Made by a program: the position numbers and the translations under genes. From the NCBI GenBank assembly GCA_033344915.1, contig JAWPML010000001.1, forward strand, positions 1,298,369-1,362,368: 64,000 bases of DNA. The letters run 5' to 3'. Position 1 is the stretch's first letter. Every line of letters starts with the position of its first letter. The DNA is from Acidimicrobiales bacterium (GTDB lineage: Bacteria > Actinomycetota > Acidimicrobiia > Acidimicrobiales > Aldehydirespiratoraceae). Shown here one piece after another: positions 17,809-27,596 of the stretch. Under the pieces are notes generated by a model. It ran no database searches, was not told the origin of the DNA, and saw nothing but the letters and a program-made list of their open reading frames with translations.

Positions 17809-19152
17809 ATGCTGACCCGCCGGTTCCCCTTCGTTCTCGCGTACGGCGGCATCGCCGCGGTGATCCTCGGCTCGTCCAAGGCGCACGCCGCCTGGATCGC
17901 CGAGCACCCCTACGACTTCACCTCCAGTTTCCGGCTGCCGTGGGCGATCGCCTTCATCGCCCTCGTCGCCATGGCCACCTACTCGGTCGGGCTGCCCGAC
18001 GTGCCCCGCCGGCCCCGCCAGATCGCCGCGGCGGCGATCGCCGCGGTGGTGGGTGGCGTCGTTGCCGTGTCGGCCCTGCAGCTGATGGTCGGCGCCGTGT
18101 CGATGCCCCGGTTCGTCATCGTCGCGTCGGCCCTCACGCTGATGCCGTGGCTGGCGCTCACCGCGGTGGTTGCGGCCCGCAGTCACACGCGGGCCCGCGG
18201 GCAGGACCGGGCGGTCGTCATCGGCGCCCAGGAGGACAGCCGAACGCTCATCCACGAGCTCGACGAGCGGTCCGAGCGGCCCGGCCATGTCGTCGCGGTG
18301 CTTCATCCCGACGAGGCTCGACCGACGGCGCAAGACCGCATGCCGATCCGTTCGTTGGTCGACGCGGAGGACGCGACCGTGGTGGTGCTCGACCGCGACG
18401 CCCAGTCCTGCCAACCGATCGTGGACCAGGTCGCCCTGCTCCACGAGCAGGGCACCCGCGTGCGGACGCTCTCGCTCTTCTACGAGCAGTGGCTCGGCAA
18501 GTTCCCGATCGGGGAACTCGAGCGGGTGTCGCTCATGTTCGACATCGGCGAGATCCACCGGTTGCGGTACGGCCGCCTCAAGCGGTTGATGGACCTGTCC
18601 GTGGCCGTGTTGCTCCTCCCGGCCCTCGCGCTCGCCATCCCCCTCGTCGCGCTCGGGAACCTCCTCGGCAACCGGGGACCGCTGTTCTTCCACCAGGACC
18701 GGGTCGGCAAGGGGGGCCGGGTCTTTCGCATCCACAAGTTCCGCACGATGGTGCCGGAGCTCGATCCGCCGGACGACTGGTCGCCGTGGACCGACGTCGA
18801 GGACAGTCGGGTGACACCGTTCGGGGCGTTCCTGCGGTCGACCCACGTCGACGAGCTCCCCCAGCTGTTGAACATCCTCAAGGGCGAGCTGTCGCTGGTC
18901 GGGCCCCGTCCGGAGCAGCCCCACTATGTCGATCAGCTTGCGGCGAAGCTGCCCTACTACCAGCTCCGCCACCTCGTGCAGCCGGGCCTGACCGGCTGGG
19001 CGCAGGTGAAGTTCCGCTACGCCCGCTCCGAGGCCGATGCCCTCGAGAAGCTCCAGTACGAGTTCTACTACCTGAGGCGCCAGTCGCTGGCCGTCGACCT
19101 CAGGATCCTCGCCCGCACCGCGCGGACGATCGTCCCGATGGGAGACCGCTGA
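17809..19152 (+). CDS. Polyprenyl-phosphate sugar-1-phosphate transferase (WbaP/CpsE type)
   Basis: This 447-residue initiating enzyme transfers a sugar-1-phosphate to undecaprenyl phosphate to begin repeat-unit assembly at the membrane. N-terminal helices (about 5-120) precede a cytoplasmic Rossmann-like domain (about 140-240). The bacterial sugar transferase domain follows (about 260-447): a re-entrant helix at DLSVAVLLLPALALAIP, then GPLFFHQDRVGKGG, FRIHKFRTM, THVDELPQLLNILKGE, SLVGPRPE and PGLTGWAQV. All of these are core family motifs. It is the first gene of a forward operon, and its stop overlaps the next start (TGATG). Confidence 0.93.
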   Translation: MLTRRFPFVLAYGGIAAVILGSSKAHAAWIAEHPYDFTSSFRLPWAIAFIALVAMATYSVGLPDVPRRPRQIAAAAIAAVVGGVVAVSALQLMVGAVSMPRFVIVASALTLMPWLALTAVVAARSHTRARGQDRAVVIGAQEDSRTLIHELDERSERPGHVVAVLHPDEARPTAQDRMPIRSLVDAEDATVVVLDRDAQSCQPIVDQVALLHEQGTRVRTLSLFYEQWLGKFPIGELERVSLMFDIGEIHRLRYGRLKRLMDLSVAVLLLPALALAIPLVALGNLLGNRGPLFFHQDRVGKGGRVFRIHKFRTMVPELDPPDDWSPWTDVEDSRVTPFGAFLRSTHVDELPQLLNILKGELSLVGPRPEQPHYVDQLAAKLPYYQLRHLVQPGLTGWAQVKFRYARSEADALEKLQYEFYYLRRQSLAVDLRILARTARTIVPMGDR

Positions 19153-20243
19153 TGGCCGTGACCGCGCTCGCACTCGACGCATCCTCCGACCCCCGCCCGG
19201 CCCAGCCGGTGGTGTCGATCGCGGTCCCGATGCTGAACGAGGCCCGCTACATCCTGGCGTGCCTCGACAGCTTCGCCGCCCAGGACTACCCGCTCGACCA
19301 CCTCGACATGATGGTGATCGACGGCGGCTCCGACGACGGGAGTCGCATCGTCGTCGAGGCCTATGCCAAGGAGCATCCGTGGGTGCGGGTGGTCGACAAC
19401 CCGGTCGGCACCGCGGCCGCGGCGTTCAACGTCGGCATGTACGAAGCCCACGGTCAGGTGGTCTGCCTCTTCTCCTCGCACGGGGTCGCCGATCCGACAT
19501 TCGTTTCGGCCAGCGTCGACGCCCTGCACCGCTCCGGCGCGGCCGGCGTGGGCGGCGAGTACCGCCACGAAGGGACCGACCCCCGCTCGGCGTCGATCGG
19601 CGCGGCGATGGTCTCACCCGTCGGCATGGCGTCCCCCCACCGCTTCGCCTCCGAAGCGCGGGACGTGGACACGATCTCGCATCCCGTCTACTGGCGCGAC
19701 GCGATGCTCGCGACGGGGCCGTTCGACGAAGCGCTGAAGCGCAACTCCGACTACGAGTTCAACTATCGCGTCCGGGCCGGCGGGGAGCGCCTGCACTTCG
19801 ACCCGGCGATCGGTTCGGTCTACCGCCCCCGTCCGACGCTCAACGCGTTGTTCCGCCAGTTCTGGTTCTACGGCAAGTGGAAGGCCCGGGTCGCGGAGCG
19901 CTACCCGGCCACACTGCGGCCTCGCCACCTCGTCGCTCCGGCCGCGGTGGTCGGTGCGGTCGCGGCGCCGTTCGCGCTGCTGGTTCGCCCGCTGCGGGTC
20001 CCGGTGGCCGTGGTCGCGGGGCTCTACGCGTCCCTGGTCGCCCTGGGTACCGCGAAGGCGTCGCGGGGCCGCGACGACCTCCACGTTCCGACCCTGGCGG
20101 CCGCGTTCCCGGTGATGCACAGCGCGTGGGGTGCGGGCTTCCTCGCATCGACCCTTCGCCGCCTCTTCGGCGGCCCTCGACTCTCCTCCGAGCAGGTGTC
20201 CGTCTCCGGACCCACTTCGGACTCTGAAAGGAACCCGACATGA
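19152..20243 (+). CDS. Family 2 glycosyltransferase
   Basis: This 363-residue inverting GT-A enzyme is a likely glycan chain builder. The nucleotide-sugar fold begins VSIAVPMLNEARYI. The acidic motif appears as VIDGGSDDGS, NPVGTAAAAFNVGM follows, and a lysine/arginine acceptor loop precedes C-terminal helices (about 260-310), suggesting membrane association. The frame is open far upstream into the previous gene, but the ATG that overlaps the upstream stop is the sensible start. The next gene begins within its last four bases. Confidence 0.88.
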   Translation: MAVTALALDASSDPRPAQPVVSIAVPMLNEARYILACLDSFAAQDYPLDHLDMMVIDGGSDDGSRIVVEAYAKEHPWVRVVDNPVGTAAAAFNVGMYEAHGQVVCLFSSHGVADPTFVSASVDALHRSGAAGVGGEYRHEGTDPRSASIGAAMVSPVGMASPHRFASEARDVDTISHPVYWRDAMLATGPFDEALKRNSDYEFNYRVRAGGERLHFDPAIGSVYRPRPTLNALFRQFWFYGKWKARVAERYPATLRPRHLVAPAAVVGAVAAPFALLVRPLRVPVAVVAGLYASLVALGTAKASRGRDDLHVPTLAAAFPVMHSAWGAGFLASTLRRLFGGPRLSSEQVSVSGPTSDSERNPT

Positions 20244-21265
20244 GCATCGGAGTGGCCGTCATCGGCTACGGATACTGGGGGGTCAACCTGGCCCGCAACG
20301 TCGCTGCGGTTGCGGCGACCGACGTCATCGGCGTGGCCGATCCGAGCGCCGACCGCCGCGCGTTGGCCGCCGCCAACCTTCCCGGGATCGAGACCTGGGA
20401 CACGCTCGAGGACGCGTTGGACGACCCGCGGGTCGACGCCGTCGTGCTCGCCACTCCTGCGTCGACTCACACGTCCATGGCGCTCGCCTCGCTCGAGGCG
20501 GGGCGCGATGTGCTGGTCGAGAAGCCGCTCGCCGAGACCTCGGCCGACGCCGAGAAGCTCCTCGACGTCGCCCGGGACCGCGGCCGCATGCTCATGGTCG
20601 GGCACACGTTCCTGTACTCGCCGACCGTGCTGGCCCTCGGTGACATGATCGACGCCGGTGAACTCGGCGCGATCCAGTACCTGTACTCGCAGCGCCTGAG
20701 CCTCGGCCGCATCCGCCGCGACTGCAACGCTCTGTGGAACTTCGCGCCCCACGACATCTCGATCATGCTCCACCTCCTGGACGACACGGTCACCGAGGTC
20801 ACGGCCAAGGGCTTCTCGTTCATCGAGCCCGGGATCGACGACGTCTGCTTCGCCAGCCTCACGTTCGCGTCGGGGATCGGCGCCAACCTCCATGTGAGCT
20901 GGATCGATCCCCGCAAGACCCGCCTCATGACGGTGGTCGGCGACGAGAAGATGGCGATCTACAACGACGTCTCGGTGGACCAGCCCCTGTGGGTCGTGGA
21001 CTCGGGTGTGGCCAAGGACCAGGACCTCGGCGAGTACGAGAGCATGGGCGACTTCCAGTGGCGGACCCGCTCGGGTGACATCGTCATCCCCCGCATCGAG
21101 ATGTCCGAGCCGCTCCGCAACGAGATCTCGGCGTTCGCCGACGCCTGCGAGACCCGCGTGCCTCCCCGCACCGACGGACAGCACGGCCTGGAGGTCGTCC
21201 GGGTGCTGGAGGCGATCGACCGATCCGCCGGTGCGGCCGGCCGACCCGTGGAGCTCGACCGATGA
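20240..21265 (+). CDS. Gfo/Idh/MocA-family sugar oxidoreductase (WbpB/WlbA-like)
   Basis: This 341-residue NAD(P)-dependent dehydrogenase has an N-terminal Rossmann domain with VAVIGYGYWGVNLARN, the ATPASTH strand, the conserved EKP (VLVEKPLAE) and a C-terminal Gfo-type sheet domain. Followed directly by an aminotransferase and a left-handed-helix acetyltransferase, it matches the WbpB-WbpE-WbpD/WlbABC order, in which UDP-GlcNAcA is oxidised at C3, aminated and acetylated. The exact substrate is inferred from this context. Confidence 0.88.
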   Translation: MSIGVAVIGYGYWGVNLARNVAAVAATDVIGVADPSADRRALAAANLPGIETWDTLEDALDDPRVDAVVLATPASTHTSMALASLEAGRDVLVEKPLAETSADAEKLLDVARDRGRMLMVGHTFLYSPTVLALGDMIDAGELGAIQYLYSQRLSLGRIRRDCNALWNFAPHDISIMLHLLDDTVTEVTAKGFSFIEPGIDDVCFASLTFASGIGANLHVSWIDPRKTRLMTVVGDEKMAIYNDVSVDQPLWVVDSGVAKDQDLGEYESMGDFQWRTRSGDIVIPRIEMSEPLRNEISAFADACETRVPPRTDGQHGLEVVRVLEAIDRSAGAAGRPVELDR

Positions 21266-22365
21266 CCTCGACGCAACCGACCACGACGCCGGTTCCGTTC
21301 CAGGATCTCACCCGGCTCCACCGCAGCATCGCCGCCGAGATCGACGCCGCGATCGCCGATGTGATCGCTCGCTCCGCCTTCGTCGGGGCGGCATCGTCTG
21401 CACGTTTCGAGCAGGCCTTCGCCGCGGCCCACGGCGTGGACCACGCCCTCGGCGTCGGCTCCGGCACGGACGCGCTCGCGCTCGCGCTGCGGGCCCTCGG
21501 TGTCGGCCCCGGCGACGAGGTGATCGTGCCGGCCATGACGTTCGTCGCCACCGCCGAGGCGGTCGTCCACGCCGGCGCCGTCCCGGTGATCGCCGACGTC
21601 GACCCGACAACGCTCCTGCTCGACGAGCCGAGCGTCGCCGCCGTCCGCACCGATCGGACCGCGGCCGTCATGCCCGTCGACCTCTTCGGACACGTCGTGC
21701 CGTTCGCCACGATCGACAGCTGGCAGGCGGACGGACTCGCCGTCGTCGAGGATGCCGCCCAGGCGCATCTCGCCACATGGGAAGGCCGATCCGTCGGCGC
21801 GGTCGCCGACGCCGCGTGTTTCAGCTTCTACCCGGGAAAGAACCTGGGAGGCTTCGGTGACGGCGGCGCCGTCATCACGAACCGGGCCGACGTCGCCACG
21901 GGAGTCGCGAAGTTGCGGGACCACGGCCGCGAATCGAAGTACCTCCACGACGAGATCGGGTTCTGCAGCCGGCTCGACGGCCTCCAGGCCGCGGTCCTCG
22001 AGGTCAAACTCCGTCATCTGCCGACATGGACCGAGCAGCGGCGGACACTGGCCGATCGCTACCAGGAGCGCCTCGGCAGCCGTCTGGTGCCCTGGGAGGC
22101 GGGGGCGGTGCACCACCTGCTGGTGATGCGGGCCGACCCGGCCGGACGGGACCGCCTGCTCGACGCGCTGCGGGCCGAGGGGCTCGGCGTCGGTGTGCAC
22201 TATCCGGTCGCGCTGACCCAGCAACCCTCGCTCGCTCCCTACCTGACCGCCCCGTGCCCGCACGCCGAGGCGGCGGCTGCGTCGGTGCTCTCGCTTCCGA
22301 TGGACCCGCTCATGACGCTGACGCAGGTCGAGTACGTCTGTGACCTCGTGGAGGAGCTCAGCTGA
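21262..22365 (+). CDS. DegT/DnrJ/EryC1 sugar aminotransferase (WbpE-like)
   Basis: This 367-residue PLP enzyme is expected to aminate the keto-sugar made by the preceding dehydrogenase. The GSGTDAL phosphate-binding segment, EDAAQAHLA, and the PLP-lysine motif [16 protein letters not shown] (Lys in PGKN) are intact, as is RDHG. Start and stop overlap both neighbours (ATGA, TGATG), showing a tight operon. Confidence 0.92.
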   Translation: MTSTQPTTTPVPFQDLTRLHRSIAAEIDAAIADVIARSAFVGAASSARFEQAFAAAHGVDHALGVGSGTDALALALRALGVGPGDEVIVPAMTFVATAEAVVHAGAVPVIADVDPTTLLLDEPSVAAVRTDRTAAVMPVDLFGHVVPFATIDSWQADGLAVVEDAAQAHLATWEGRSVGAVADAACFSFYPGKNLGGFGDGGAVITNRADVATGVAKLRDHGRESKYLHDEIGFCSRLDGLQAAVLEVKLRHLPTWTEQRRTLADRYQERLGSRLVPWEAGAVHHLLVMRADPAGRDRLLDALRAEGLGVGVHYPVALTQQPSLAPYLTAPCPHAEAAAASVLSLPMDPLMTLTQVEYVCDLVEELS

Positions 22366-22976
22366 TGCCGACGGCCGACACGCTCCAGCGGGGCGAGGCC
22401 CCGCTCGCCGACGACGCGCGGGGGTTCGTGCACGAGACGTCGCGGGTCGATGCCGGCGCGACGGTCGGCGACCGGACGCGGATCTGGCACTTCAGCCATG
22501 TCCTGCGCGACGCTCGCATCGGCGCCGGCTGCAACATCGGCCAGAACGTCATGATCGGTGCGGCCGTGGTGGTCGGTGATCACTGCAAGATCCAGAACAA
22601 CGTGAGCGTGTACGAGGGCGTCACCCTGGAGGACGGTGTGTTCTGTGGCCCCAGCTGCGTCTTCACCAATGTGGTGAATCCGCGCGCGGAGATCGAGCGC
22701 AAGGACGAGTTGCGGGAGACCCGGGTCGGCCGGGGCGCGACGATCGGCGCCAACGCGACCATCGTCTGCGGGCACGACGTCGGCGCCTACGCCTTCATCG
22801 CCGCCGGTGCTGTCGTGACGGCCCCGGTGCCGGCGCACGCACTCGTGGTCGGTGTTCCGGGCCGACAGATCGGGTGGGTGAGCCGCGGTGGCCACCGGCT
22901 CGCCGACGACCTCGTCTGTCCCGAGACGGGTGAGCGCTACGTCGAGACGGCCGACGGCCTTCAGCTCGTCAGCTGA
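22365..22976 (+). CDS. Left-handed beta-helix sugar N-acetyltransferase (WbpD-like)
   Basis: This 203-residue hexapeptide-repeat protein should acetylate the 3-amino group made by the preceding aminotransferase. Successive coils such as [26 protein letters not shown] and [18 protein letters not shown]-type turns form the helix, with [18 protein letters not shown] as the usual C-terminal cap. Its 3' end overlaps the convergent sulfotransferase gene by 16 bases. Confidence 0.9.
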   Translation: MPTADTLQRGEAPLADDARGFVHETSRVDAGATVGDRTRIWHFSHVLRDARIGAGCNIGQNVMIGAAVVVGDHCKIQNNVSVYEGVTLEDGVFCGPSCVFTNVVNPRAEIERKDELRETRVGRGATIGANATIVCGHDVGAYAFIAAGAVVTAPVPAHALVVGVPGRQIGWVSRGGHRLADDLVCPETGERYVETADGLQLVS

Positions 22977-23875
22977 GCGGCGCTCGGCGAGAACCGCTCC
23001 GGCACCAGGTGCCCGGGTCGACGCCGATCGACTCCCGTCGCCCGCTCCACAGCCGCGGCGACGCTCTCGAGCACGGACTGCGGAGCCGTCACCAGCGTCT
23101 CGTAGTCGGTGTCGACCCATGTGACCTGGGGAAACGCCTCGTGGGCAGCGTCGAGGGCCAAACGCACGCCGTGGATCTGCCCGCGGACCTGCTCCTCGGG
23201 TGAGCGGGCTCGGAGCGCCTCGACGTCGCGGGGTTCGACGGACCACCAGTTGTCGACGGAACCGGTCTCGCTCGCTCGAGCGCGGAGGATGCTCGCCGCC
23301 GTGTCGCCGGCATCGCGCCGGACGTCGATGACGATCGCCTCGGGGACGGCCGCCAGGATCGGCTCGAGCCGGACGCTGTTGACGACGTTCTTCCACACGA
23401 CCGGCCGGTCGGCGCGCTGGATGAGCGCGCTCATGGAGCGGCGGAGGGCGAGGCGCGACCGCGGGGCGACGTCGTCGGCGGCGACCGCCTGCGGGGAGCG
23501 GGGAAAGAATCGATACCACCAGGTCGCCCCTTCGTGGGGTTCGCGGAGTGATCGGCCTCGTCCGTGGTCCGACCGGAAGTGTGTCGCGATCCCGGACTGC
23601 AGCCGGGTCGACACGAGGGCCGCCGGCGCGCCGGCGGCCACGTTGTGCCAGCCGGAGAACCACCCGATGTCGAGGCCGGCGATCAGCACCTGCTGGAGCA
23701 GCGACGTGCCCGAACGGGGCGCGCCGACGACGAGCAGGGGCGGGTGGAGGAGGGGGTCCGGCGCACGGTGGGCACGCTCGAGAACCGAGACGAGCGCCAC
23801 CGTGCCGTGATGGGCGCGGCGAGCCGGAGCACGAAGGGGTCGCACCCCCTCCCATCGGCGGGCCCGGCCCGACAA
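22961..23875 (-). CDS. PAPS-dependent sulfotransferase family protein (1)
   Basis: The PAPS 5'-phosphosulfate loop is [14 protein letters not shown], and a later [14 protein letters not shown] segment resembles the 3'-phosphate-binding region. The product probably sulfates a glycan or a small molecule. The gene faces the amino-sugar operon and diverges from the flippase gene. The start is unsure: the longest frame begins with TTG, but a GTG at 23800 leaves a more typical lead of about 20 residues before the loop. Confidence 0.75.
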   Translation of the reverse strand: MSGRARRWEGVRPLRAPARRAHHGTVALVSVLERAHRAPDPLLHPPLLVVGAPRSGTSLLQQVLIAGLDIGWFSGWHNVAAGAPAALVSTRLQSGIATHFRSDHGRGRSLREPHEGATWWYRFFPRSPQAVAADDVAPRSRLALRRSMSALIQRADRPVVWKNVVNSVRLEPILAAVPEAIVIDVRRDAGDTAASILRARASETGSVDNWWSVEPRDVEALRARSPEEQVRGQIHGVRLALDAAHEAFPQVTWVDTDYETLVTAPQSVLESVAAAVERATGVDRRRPGHLVPERFSPSAAQLTS

Positions 23876-23924
23876 TTAGCGGGGATTGGCTCATCGCCGT
23901 GCGGCGAATTGCCGATGGAAGAAC

Positions 23925-25256
23925 GTGGAAAACGTGAGGGATGCGGGCCGCCGCGGTTGGATTCGTGATGTCGGCGTCCTGATGGGGGGCAGCGCCGGTG
24001 GCCAGGTCCTCGCCGTCGCCGTCCTTCCGGTGACGAGCCGGCTCTTCGATCCGTCCGAGCTCGGCACCTTTGCGGTGTTCCTCGCGGCGGTGACGATCCT
24101 CTACGCGATGGCCGCACTGCGCTTCGACGCGGCAATCCCGGTTCCCGAGCGGGAGGACGTCGCGTCGTCGCTGACGACGATCGCCCTTCGCACCGCAGCC
24201 GCGATCGGCCTGGTCGTGGCGCTGGTCGGCGCCGTGTTCGGCCCGGTCCTCGGCGACGCGATGGGTATCGGCGGCGTGGCGTCCTGGGTCTGGCTGATCG
24301 GGCCCACGGTCTTCGTGGCCAGTGCCTTCCAGACCCTCGTCACCTGGAACACCCGCATCGGTTCGTTCGGTGTCATCTCGGTCGCCCGGCTCCTCCAGGG
24401 CGTCGGACTCGCCGGTGGCCAGATCGTGGCCGGCCTCATGGGGGCCGGCGCCGTCGGTCTGCTCTTCGTCCCGATCATCGCCTGGAGCGTCGCGAGCGCC
24501 TTTCTGCTCTTCCGCCTGATCCGAACCGGTGGCCTCCCGCCCGGGACGCCGTCGCTGGGCGAGGTCGTGTCCCGCTACCGCCGCTTCCCGCTGATCATGT
24601 CGTGGTCGGTCGTCGCGAACCGGATCTCGACGGAGATCGCGCCGGCGGCGATCGCGGCGATCCACGACCCGAAGATCGCCGGCCTCTTCCTCCTCGCCTC
24701 GCGGATCACGTATCGCCCGGTCAGCGTCATCACCCAGAGCATGAGCCAGGTCTACGTGCACCGGGCGGCCCGGGTGTGGGCCACCGAACCCGCCGCGCTG
24801 CGGCGCATCATCGCGGGGCTGTCCCGCAATCTGCTGCTCGTGGCCGCGCTGCCGGCCCTGATCGGCGTCCTGTTCGCGCCGCAGATCTTCGCCGTCGCCC
24901 TCGGCGAGTCCTGGCGTGAGGCCGGCCGCTACGCGACCTACCTCGTGCCGATGGCGATCGCCGGCCTCGTGTCGACGTCGTTCACCCCCACCTTCGCCGT
25001 CACCGAGCGTCAGGACCTCCAGCTCTACCGCGAGCTCATGCGCCTGGTCGTCGTGCTCGGTTCCTTCGGCTTTGCGCTGGTCGTGGACGCGTCACCGGGC
25101 GCGACGGTGGCGCTCTACAGCGGCGCCGCGACCGTCGGCTACCTGCTCCTGCTCGCGATGGTCTGGCGAGCGGCCGACCCGGACGAGGCGCGGACGCCGG
25201 GGCATGTGCGGGAGGCCCCCACCGCCCCGGATGCGGCACAGGGGGCGCTCGCATGA
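23925..25256 (+). CDS. Wzx-like polysaccharide flippase (MOP superfamily)
   Basis: The product has about 443 residues with twelve to fourteen hydrophobic segments. It opens with a basic stretch and VGVLMGGSAGGQVLAVAVLPV, then SRLFDPSELGTFAVF, a segment typical of lipopolysaccharide/teichoic-acid flippases. It should move lipid-linked repeat units across the membrane. The start is uncertain: TTG at 23886 and GTG at 23925 or 23934 are all in frame, and GTG at 23925 has a weak GGAAGA upstream. It overlaps the next gene by four bases. Confidence 0.85.
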   Translation: MENVRDAGRRGWIRDVGVLMGGSAGGQVLAVAVLPVTSRLFDPSELGTFAVFLAAVTILYAMAALRFDAAIPVPEREDVASSLTTIALRTAAAIGLVVALVGAVFGPVLGDAMGIGGVASWVWLIGPTVFVASAFQTLVTWNTRIGSFGVISVARLLQGVGLAGGQIVAGLMGAGAVGLLFVPIIAWSVASAFLLFRLIRTGGLPPGTPSLGEVVSRYRRFPLIMSWSVVANRISTEIAPAAIAAIHDPKIAGLFLLASRITYRPVSVITQSMSQVYVHRAARVWATEPAALRRIIAGLSRNLLLVAALPALIGVLFAPQIFAVALGESWREAGRYATYLVPMAIAGLVSTSFTPTFAVTERQDLQLYRELMRLVVVLGSFGFALVVDASPGATVALYSGAATVGYLLLLAMVWRAADPDEARTPGHVREAPTAPDAAQGALA

Positions 25257-26224
25257 ACGCGCCCTTCGTCTTCATCGTCGGGTGCGGTCGGTCCGGCACG
25301 ACCATGCTGCGGTCGATGCTGGACAGCCATCCGGAGGTCGCGATCCCTCGCGAGTCCTACTTCATCGACACCATGCGGCGCCGCCGGGACGGCTACGTCG
25401 GCGCGACGGGCTTCGACGTCGAGCGATTCCTCGACGATCTGCTCCCCGATGTGCGTTTCCGCCGCTGGGAGCTCGATCCCGAGATGGTCGCGGACGCGGT
25501 GCGGGCGGCGGAACCGGCCGACCTGGGCGCCGCCTGTCGCGCCGTCTACGACGTCTTTGCCCGGGAGCAGGGGGCGACGCGGCCGTTCGACAAGACGCCG
25601 ATGTACGCCCTGTGCGTGCCCGAGCTGCATCAGCTCTTCCCGGACGCCCGCTTCGTGCACCTCGTGCGCGACGGTCGCGACGTCGCCGCGAGCTACGCAG
25701 AGACGGACTTCGGTCCCCGCGGCCTCGCCGCGGCGGCGTCCTACTGGCGGCGGGTGATCCGTGCGGTCGACGCCGCGAGTGCCGTCGTCGGGCCGGAGCA
25801 GCTCCGGACATTCCGCTACGAGGACCTCGCCGCCGACCCGGCCGGGACCCTCCAGGCGATCAGCGCGTTCGTCGAGCTGGACTACGACGAGCGCATGCTC
25901 GACTTCGCCACCCACATGAAGACGCGACCCCGCCGTCAGCCGGCCGCGACGAAGCAGAAGCTCGCCGGCCCTGCGGCGGCCGGAGTGCGCAACTGGACCC
26001 AGATGGCGCCCGCGGACGTGCGTCTCGTCGAGTCCGTCGCCGGCGCCGAACTCCGGGGCGCCGGCTATGCCCTGTCCGACTACCCGGTGTCCGCGGTTCA
26101 GCGGCGCGCGGCGCGGGCTCGGGCGGTGTCGGCCGGGGCCGTCCACCGGGCCGAGCTCGGCCTCCGGCGCACCCGGATGTTCAACCGGCTGCGACCGGCG
26201 AAGGGTGTGTGGGCGGGGGCGTGA
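25253..26224 (+). CDS. PAPS-dependent sulfotransferase family protein (2)
   Basis: This 323-residue protein has the 5'-PSB loop FIVGCGRSGTTMLRSML at the N-terminus and the 3'-PB-type segment FVHLVRDGRDVAASYAE near residue 140, both well conserved. GVRNWTQM late in the protein also fits sulfotransferases. It is translationally coupled to the flippase gene (ATGA), which supports modification of the exported glycan. The 3' end overlaps the convergent deacetylase gene by 44 bases. Confidence 0.88.
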   Translation: MNAPFVFIVGCGRSGTTMLRSMLDSHPEVAIPRESYFIDTMRRRRDGYVGATGFDVERFLDDLLPDVRFRRWELDPEMVADAVRAAEPADLGAACRAVYDVFAREQGATRPFDKTPMYALCVPELHQLFPDARFVHLVRDGRDVAASYAETDFGPRGLAAAASYWRRVIRAVDAASAVVGPEQLRTFRYEDLAADPAGTLQAISAFVELDYDERMLDFATHMKTRPRRQPAATKQKLAGPAAAGVRNWTQMAPADVRLVESVAGAELRGAGYALSDYPVSAVQRRAARARAVSAGAVHRAELGLRRTRMFNRLRPAKGVWAGA

Positions 26225-27596
26225 CCCGTTCCGTGTCGGCCGCGAGGCCGCACGCGGCGAGTCGGCCGCGAACCGCGGTCTCGATCTCGGCCAGGGTCAC
26301 CCAGTCGTGGCGGTCGGGATCGTGGAGTTCCCAGTAGAGGTCTGCGAAGCGGCGGGGGAGTTGGAAGCCCTGCAACACGGGGTCGTGCCAGAGCACGGAC
26401 ACGCCGCCGAGCCCGTGCTCGTCGACGGCGTCCAGCACCGCCTCGCACTCCTCGCGCCACGCCGGGCAGGTCGTGCTGCGGTCGGCGACGGCCACGTCCA
26501 TGATCGGAGTGGGGATCTCGATCACCGGGCTCACGGTGTCGCGGTCGAGGTCGTAGAGCGGATGCGGGTGGGCGATGCCCGTGCGGAAGCCGATGCGGTC
26601 CGAGAAGCCGGCCGAGGCGTCGTAACGAGCGCCGGCATCCTCGAGGGCCCCGATGAGCTCGGTGGTGGACCCATAACGCAGCCAGTGCTGACGGCTGCCG
26701 CAGAGGTCGGGGACGGTCGAGCGCAGCCGGTCGTATTCCTCGGCCAAACGCCCGCGGGCCTCCAGGGAGGTGTAGCTGCCGTGCACGGCGTGTTCGTGAC
26801 CGAAGGCGGCGATGCGGTTCAGCCGCCCGGTGAACGCCGGGCCGGCCGCGACGTAGCGGGCATCGCGGGGGTGCTCGTCGCGGACCAGCCAGGTGTAGGT
26901 GGCCCGGATCCCGCGGTCGTGTTCGCGGCGGGCGACCCGTTCGATCCCGCGATCGAGTCGGCCGCTCGCGGCGCGTGCGGCGCCGGCGGTGAGGAGCCGG
27001 GCCGCATGGCCCGGCGCGCGAAAGCGCGTCGTGGCCGCAGCCGCCCACACCGCGAGGCGGCGCGCCGTGTCGCGTCGCGATGTCGGGAGGAAGTCGACGT
27101 CGTGCGACGCACCGATGAGCCGGCGGCCGCCGCCGAGGGTGGACGGGGCGGAGACGATCCCGAGCGCATCGGCGAGCTGCCGTTGCAGCGCGTCGACGAG
27201 GCGAGACCCCCAGGGGACGACCGGGGAGAGGGCCGCACGAACCGCGAGAGTGTCCGCGGACGGGACGCGGCCGACGTCGTCGCCTCGCTCGGTCGCCGCC
27301 TCGTGGGCCGACGATGCCCACTCGAAGATCTCGGCGAGCAGATCGGGACCGTGCGCCGTCTGCGGGTGGTGGAGGGGGAGTCCGTCCCACATCGTCGGCT
27401 GGGGGGCGGGCACGGCGAGGGGGCGCCAGCGCGGCGTCGCCGGCAGGAGCGGCGAGCCGTAGGTCAGGACGTGGTCGGCCCCAGTCGGCGCGACGATCTC
27501 GTGCCCGTGGGCGAGCGCCCAGATCCCGGCCGCGAACCGCACGCGCGGCGCGACGGTCGCGTACTCGTCGGGGACGACGAGCGCGACGCGGCTCAC
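26181..27596 (-). CDS. Polysaccharide deacetylase family protein (CE4-like)
   Basis: This protein has 471 residues. The first part (about 1-140) is a family-specific N-terminal domain. The catalytic NodB-like domain begins near ASHDVDFLP (metal Asp/His) and includes the His pair in FGHEHAVHGSYTS, then VIEIPTPIMDVAV and VSVLWHDPVLQG as later barrel strands. Such proteins occur in exopolysaccharide loci, where they trim N-acetyl groups. The GTG at 27596 overlaps the upstream stop (GTGA) and is preferred to a longer frame with a low-complexity Arg/Pro start. It is the third gene of a minus-strand operon. Confidence 0.82.
   Translation of the reverse strand: MSRVALVVPDEYATVAPRVRFAAGIWALAHGHEIVAPTGADHVLTYGSPLLPATPRWRPLAVPAPQPTMWDGLPLHHPQTAHGPDLLAEIFEWASSAHEAATERGDDVGRVPSADTLAVRAALSPVVPWGSRLVDALQRQLADALGIVSAPSTLGGGRRLIGASHDVDFLPTSRRDTARRLAVWAAAATTRFRAPGHAARLLTAGAARAASGRLDRGIERVARREHDRGIRATYTWLVRDEHPRDARYVAAGPAFTGRLNRIAAFGHEHAVHGSYTSLEARGRLAEEYDRLRSTVPDLCGSRQHWLRYGSTTELIGALEDAGARYDASAGFSDRIGFRTGIAHPHPLYDLDRDTVSPVIEIPTPIMDVAVADRSTTCPAWREECEAVLDAVDEHGLGGVSVLWHDPVLQGFQLPRRFADLYWELHDPDRHDWVTLAEIETAVRGRLAACGLAADTERVTPPPTHPSPVAAG

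Noticed and set aside
17781-19151. Upstream extension of the GT2 gene through the whole sugar transferase gene
   Set aside because: Arg/Pro-rich shadow sequence; the coupled ATG at 19152 gives a normal GT2 start.
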